Part shown: positions 60,620 through 64,000 of the stretch, piece after piece
How the letters are laid out: each line of letters opens with the position of its first letter
Numbering within the stretch: the stretch's first letter is position 1
Source: Salinicola endophyticus
GTDB taxonomy: Bacteria > Pseudomonadota > Gammaproteobacteria > Pseudomonadales > Halomonadaceae
NCBI RefSeq assembly: GCF_040536835.1
Contig: NZ_CP159578.1
Location: 1,674,001 to 1,738,000 of the forward strand
Direction of reading: 5' to 3'
Length of the DNA: 64,000 nucleotides
The notes under the pieces: model-generated
What the model was told of the DNA's origin: nothing
Databases searched by the model: none
The model's input: the letters and a program-made list of their open reading frames with translations, nothing else
Translations under genes and position numbers: made by a program

Positions 60620-61768
60620 GTGTCCAAAACGCTGAGCGATGAGCCCGTGATCGGCGTGATCGACCTGCCGGGGCGGGAGCGCGAGATGCTGGTGGGCGAG
60701 ATCGCCCGCCTGGATGCGCGCGTGGTGGCGGCGCACTCCCTGGCGGCGCTGCCGGTTGCCTGCGATCTGATCGTGGCGCACGTGCGCGCGGTCTCGCACG
60801 ACGGCTGGCAGACCCTGAGCCGGGGGCAGCCGACCATCGTGGTCAGCGAAAGCCGCCGCGACGGCGATCTGCACAAGGCGATGGATGCCGGGTTGATCGA
60901 CTATCTGGTCGAGCCGCTGGCGCATGCCGACATCCTGCGTCGGCTGGTGTGTCGCGCGCTCGATCTCGACCGCCTGGCCCGCGCCCACGACGAGAGCCGC
61001 GCGGAGCTTCAGTCGCTCAACGACCGTCTCGAGCGACACCTGGAGATCCTGCGCGAGGATCAGCGCGCCGGCGGGCACGTGCAGCGCAAGCTGCTGCCGC
61101 CGCCGGGGATGACCCATCGCGGCGTGCGCTGTGATTACTGGTTTGCGCCCTCGCTCTATCTCTCCGGAGATTTTCTCGATTTCCAGCGCTGCGACGAGCG
61201 CTACAGCTTCTTCTACTTCGCCGACGTCGCCGGCCACGGTGCCTCCTCGGCGTTCGTCACCGTACTGCTGAAGTATCTCTGCAACCGCTGGCTGTCGCAG
61301 TGGCGCACGCTGCTGCCGGAAGCGTTTCCCTCGCGCTGGCTGGGCGAGCTCAATCGCGAGCTGCTGGAGACCGGTATCGGCAAGCACGCTACGATCTTTG
61401 CCGGGGTACTGGACCATGAGCGCCATTTTCTGCACTATGCGCTCGGCGCTCAGCTGCCCATGCCGATCCTCGCCAGCGAGGAGGGGGCGAGCTACCTGGG
61501 CGGAGAAGGGCCACCGGTGGGGTTGTTTCCGGATGTCGAGTACCCCATCTATGGCTGTCCATTACCCGAGCGATTCCAGCTCTGGTTCTGTTCCGACGGC
61601 GTGCTCGAATGCCTGCCGGCGGCTTCACTGGATGCGCGGCTCAAGGAACTCGAGCGTCGCGTGACACGTTGTACCCGCGTCGACGATCTGAAGGATGGAT
61701 TGGCGCTGGGAGATCAACTGCCGGATGATCTCAGCATGATGACACTGAGTGGTTTCGAGCATGATTGA
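60620..61768 (+). CDS. RssB-like response regulator with PP2C (SpoIIE-type) phosphatase domain
   Basis: A 382-residue protein: a receiver-like domain (about residues 8-118), a coiled-coil linker (120-145) and a PP2C/SpoIIE phosphatase (about 150-380) with metal-binding blocks LSGDFLDF, YFADVAGHGAS, WFCSDGVLE and DDLSMM. The receiver is degenerate: His54 stands where the phosphoacceptor Asp is expected (DLIVAHVR) and Glu98 where Lys is (LVEPL). GTG start with weak Shine-Dalgarno. The order mlaA, RssB-like, STAS protein resembles the pseudomonad vacJ-rssB-rssC locus, as I recall it. Role in RpoS or anti-sigma control is inference. Confidence 0.87.
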   Translation: MSKTLSDEPVIGVIDLPGREREMLVGEIARLDARVVAAHSLAALPVACDLIVAHVRAVSHDGWQTLSRGQPTIVVSESRRDGDLHKAMDAGLIDYLVEPLAHADILRRLVCRALDLDRLARAHDESRAELQSLNDRLERHLEILREDQRAGGHVQRKLLPPPGMTHRGVRCDYWFAPSLYLSGDFLDFQRCDERYSFFYFADVAGHGASSAFVTVLLKYLCNRWLSQWRTLLPEAFPSRWLGELNRELLETGIGKHATIFAGVLDHERHFLHYALGAQLPMPILASEEGASYLGGEGPPVGLFPDVEYPIYGCPLPERFQLWFCSDGVLECLPAASLDARLKELERRVTRCTRVDDLKDGLALGDQLPDDLSMMTLSGFEHD

Positions 61769-62264
61769 AGGGCGAATCAAGGCGGCCTTCGACTCGGGCG
61801 TATTCGTGCTCAAGCTCTGCGGCGATGTCCGCCTGACGCTGTGCGCGACGCTCGATGCCGAGGCGCAGCGGCTGGCGGATCTGCCGGGCCTGCGTGCGGT
61901 CATGGTCGATCTGCGCGAGGCGACCAACGTCGACTCCACGGCGCTGGGCTTTTTGGCCAAGGTGGCGCTGGCGGTACGTGGGCGGCTGGAGCAGCCGCCG
62001 ACGATCGTGGCCGAGCATCCCGACGTGCGGCGCATGCTGGACGTGATGGGGTTCGCGCGCTACTTCACCCTGGTGGAGGCGCCACTCACCGAGCCAGCCG
62101 AGCTCGCTGAGCTGCCCCACGTCGAGGCCGACGAGAAAGCGATTCAGCAGCGCATCCTCGAGGCTCATCGTATTCTCATGCATATGAGCGAGCACAACCG
62201 GCACGAGTTCCAGCCGCTGATCGAGCTGCTCGAGTCCCAGCACGCCAAGGTGTCCCCGCACTGA
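61761..62264 (+). CDS. STAS-domain anti-sigma factor antagonist (RssC-like)
   Basis: A 167-residue protein with an N-terminal STAS domain. The likely phosphorylation serine is Ser59 in NVDSTALGFLAK, the target expected for the PP2C phosphatase encoded just before it. A helical C-terminal extension (about 115-167, LEAHRILMHMSEHNRHEFQP) is beyond the minimal STAS fold. The start lies eight bases inside the upstream gene, so the two are coupled. The partner anti-sigma kinase is not in the window. Confidence 0.88.
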   Translation: MIEGRIKAAFDSGVFVLKLCGDVRLTLCATLDAEAQRLADLPGLRAVMVDLREATNVDSTALGFLAKVALAVRGRLEQPPTIVAEHPDVRRMLDVMGFARYFTLVEAPLTEPAELAELPHVEADEKAIQQRILEAHRILMHMSEHNRHEFQPLIELLESQHAKVSPH

Positions 62265-62541
62265 CCCGATGAGCCCGCGATCGGGGCCGTGTCCGTCGCG
62301 TGCGCCAGGGCCGGTGTCACTGGTCCGACAGGGGACGCCACCCATGTCTGTCTCTCTGCGCGTCCGCGACGCTGTCGTCGCGCGTGCGATCATCGGCCCT
62401 GTCGTCCCGGCCGGGGCCTGGCGCTGACCGCGCCGCCTTCTTGTATCGTCATCATCCGTGTCAACGGCACCGCTGGCTGCTGGCCGTGTGTGTCTCATCC
62501 GCTCGCAGCGAGGAGGAAATCGTGTTGTCGAGGAGTCTAGC

Positions 62542-63747
62542 GTGACGCCGCTGAGCGCGCGTCGTCTGGCGCTGCTGGTGGCCGCCAATACCGCATTGGC
62601 GCCGCTGGCGATCGATGCCTATCTACCCGCCATGCCGGCGCTGGCGGCCTCCATCGGTGCCAGCGTGCATCATACCGAGCTGTCGCTGAGCGTGTTCCTG
62701 CTCGGTTTTGCCCTGGGACAACTGGTGTGCGGGCCGCTATCCGATCGGTTCGGGCGCAAGCCGGTGCTGATGGCGGGGCTGACCGTCTTCCTGCTCGCGA
62801 GTCTGGCGCTGACCCAGGTCGGCTCACTGGTCACGCTGTGGGGCTGGCGCTTCGTCCAGGCGCTCGGCGGGGGTGCCTGTGTGGTCAACTCCGCGGCGAT
62901 CGTGCGCGACCGCTTCAGCGGGCGCGAGGCGGCCAAGGTGATGTCGACCATGGTGATGATCCTGATGATGGCGCCGCTGGTGGCGCCCGCCCTGGGCAGT
63001 GCGCTGTTGCACCTGGCCGACTGGTGGCTGATCTTTCTGTTTCTGGCGCTCTACGCGGCCTTCGTGCTGTGGCTGCTGGGACGCTTTCTGCCCGAAACCC
63101 ATGGGCGTGATCCCGACGCGCCCTCGATGGGGCAGATCCTGGGCAATTACCGCAGCGTGCTGCGTCATCGCGAGGCGATGGGCTACATCGGGGCGGTGTC
63201 GATGTCGTTCGCCGGCATGTTCGCCTTCATCACCGGTTCGCCCTATCTCTACATGGAGCACTATGGCCTCTCGACCACGCTCTATCCTTTCGTGTTCGGT
63301 GCCAACATCCTGATCATGGCCTCCTCCAGCCGGCTCAATATTCGCTTGCTCAAGCGCCGCACGCCGCAGCAGAACCTGCTGCTGGGGCTCGGCGTGCAGC
63401 TGAGTGCGGGTATCGGCCTGGTCGCGCTGGTCGCCTCGGGGCTGGACTCGATCTACAGCGTGGCGCCGCTGATGGTGGTCTTCGTCGGCATGCAGGGGTT
63501 GATCAGCCCCAACGCGATGTCATCGATGCTCGATCACTTTCCGCGCATGAGTGCCACCGCGACGGCGCTGCAGGGCTGTCTGCAGTTCACCTGCGGGGCG
63601 GTCGCGGGGGCGCTGGTCGGTGCCTTCGAACTGGCCAGCGCCTGGCCCACGGTGTTGACCATGCTGGGGGCGACCCTGCTGGGTAATATCGGTGTCCGCG
63701 TGCTGTCGGGCCCGGCACTCAAGCGCACCTCGTCGCCCGCCGCCTGA
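62542..63747 (+). CDS. Bcr/CflA family drug efflux MFS transporter
   Basis: A 401-residue major facilitator with 12 predicted helices. The first loop signature is GPLSDRFGRKPVLMAGL (about residues 63-79), and the N-terminal block APLAIDAYLPAMPALA is typical of Bcr/CflA. GTG 62542 has GAGGAG six bases upstream; an open extension to 62458 adds no family sequence. Proton-driven export of drugs or sulfonamide-like compounds is known for the family; the substrate here is unknown. It has a 277-base spacer from the STAS gene and probably its own promoter. Confidence 0.92.
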   Translation: MTPLSARRLALLVAANTALAPLAIDAYLPAMPALAASIGASVHHTELSLSVFLLGFALGQLVCGPLSDRFGRKPVLMAGLTVFLLASLALTQVGSLVTLWGWRFVQALGGGACVVNSAAIVRDRFSGREAAKVMSTMVMILMMAPLVAPALGSALLHLADWWLIFLFLALYAAFVLWLLGRFLPETHGRDPDAPSMGQILGNYRSVLRHREAMGYIGAVSMSFAGMFAFITGSPYLYMEHYGLSTTLYPFVFGANILIMASSSRLNIRLLKRRTPQQNLLLGLGVQLSAGIGLVALVASGLDSIYSVAPLMVVFVGMQGLISPNAMSSMLDHFPRMSATATALQGCLQFTCGAVAGALVGAFELASAWPTVLTMLGATLLGNIGVRVLSGPALKRTSSPAA

Positions 63748-64000
63748 CAGTCAGGCAGCGCAGCACCTGCCACCATATGCACTCGCGCCGAAGCCTTCAT
63801 CATCCTTCTCCACGCCTGCCTCCGGTGCGTTCGGCTGCGCTCTCGCAGCCGATCTTACCCACCTTGGATGCTGTTTACTCAATACGTGCAAGCGGTTACG
63901 CGCCTTGACCCTTGTCATCCTGTTGTCATCTTGGCTTGGCAGTGTGGGTGCCGCGACGGTTGCGGCCGGTAGCCGAGACCGCTCTCGAGACCATCGGCGA

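Noticed and set aside
63748..64000. Possible gene start at the window end
   Set aside because: No open frame with a ribosome site or family resemblance was seen in the last 253 bases.

Overview
The window is one continuous stretch of high-GC chromosomal DNA from a gammaproteobacterium. Gene content and order point to the Halomonadaceae (Halomonas/Salinicola-like): a serC-pheA-tyrA/aroA-cmk-rpsA cluster with fused TyrA-AroA, ffs-dnaX-ybaB-recR-rnd, lapAB next to ihfB, a TrkH potassium channel subunit and FadM, all close to pseudomonad arrangements. This assignment is inferred from protein resemblance and synteny. No prophage, insertion sequence, CRISPR array, rRNA or tRNA gene was found. Nearly all of it is core genome.

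Layout. 1-3.3 kb: type IV pilus genes pilC (cut by the window edge), pilB and a divergent pilin gene. 3.3-8.2 kb: a small unknown gene, trkH, an acyltransferase coupled to rdgC, and fadM. 8.4-18.4 kb: gyrA, then the serine/aromatic amino-acid/cmk/rpsA cluster. 18.5-23 kb, all on the minus strand: a small gene behind a predicted Fur-controlled promoter, trmJ, groSL with a sigma-32 promoter, fxsA and a ComEA-like protein. 23.2-27.3 kb: pyrF facing lapB-lapA-ihfB, then sdhE-ygfX and a YqjD-type protein. 27.4-31 kb: a flavoprotein, the yqjDEK operon and pldA. 31-35.2 kb: a large MscS-type channel and tlyA. 35.2-41.7 kb: a tricarboxylate transporter locus in which tctCBA faces a tctD-tctE-binding protein-tlyA operon. 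41.7-47.9 kb: 4.5S RNA, dnaX, ybaB, recR, rnd, ycgL, ycgN. 48-58.5 kb: oligopeptidase B, a membrane/VWA protein pair, fadD and hrpA. 58.7-63.7 kb: a KAS III enzyme, mlaA, an RssB/RssC-like partner-switching pair and a Bcr-type efflux pump.

Many gene pairs overlap by ATGA or TGATG or abut within a few bases, so translational coupling is common: rdgC/acyltransferase, tyrA-aroA/cmk, yqjD/yqjE, tctD/tctE/SBP/tlyA, tctC/tctB/tctA, ybaB/recR, rnd/ycgL and KAS III/mlaA.

No plainly new large system is visible. The points most worth following are: an RssB-like regulator whose receiver domain has lost its phosphoacceptor Asp and conserved Lys while its phosphatase motifs remain; a solute-binding protein with no ABC permease, fused by overlap to the TctDE two-component genes; a palindrome and 17-bp tandem repeats in the tct divergent promoter; a strong Fur-box promoter in front of an unrecognised small gene; and a 30/31-bp hairpin repeat array ahead of the KAS III gene.
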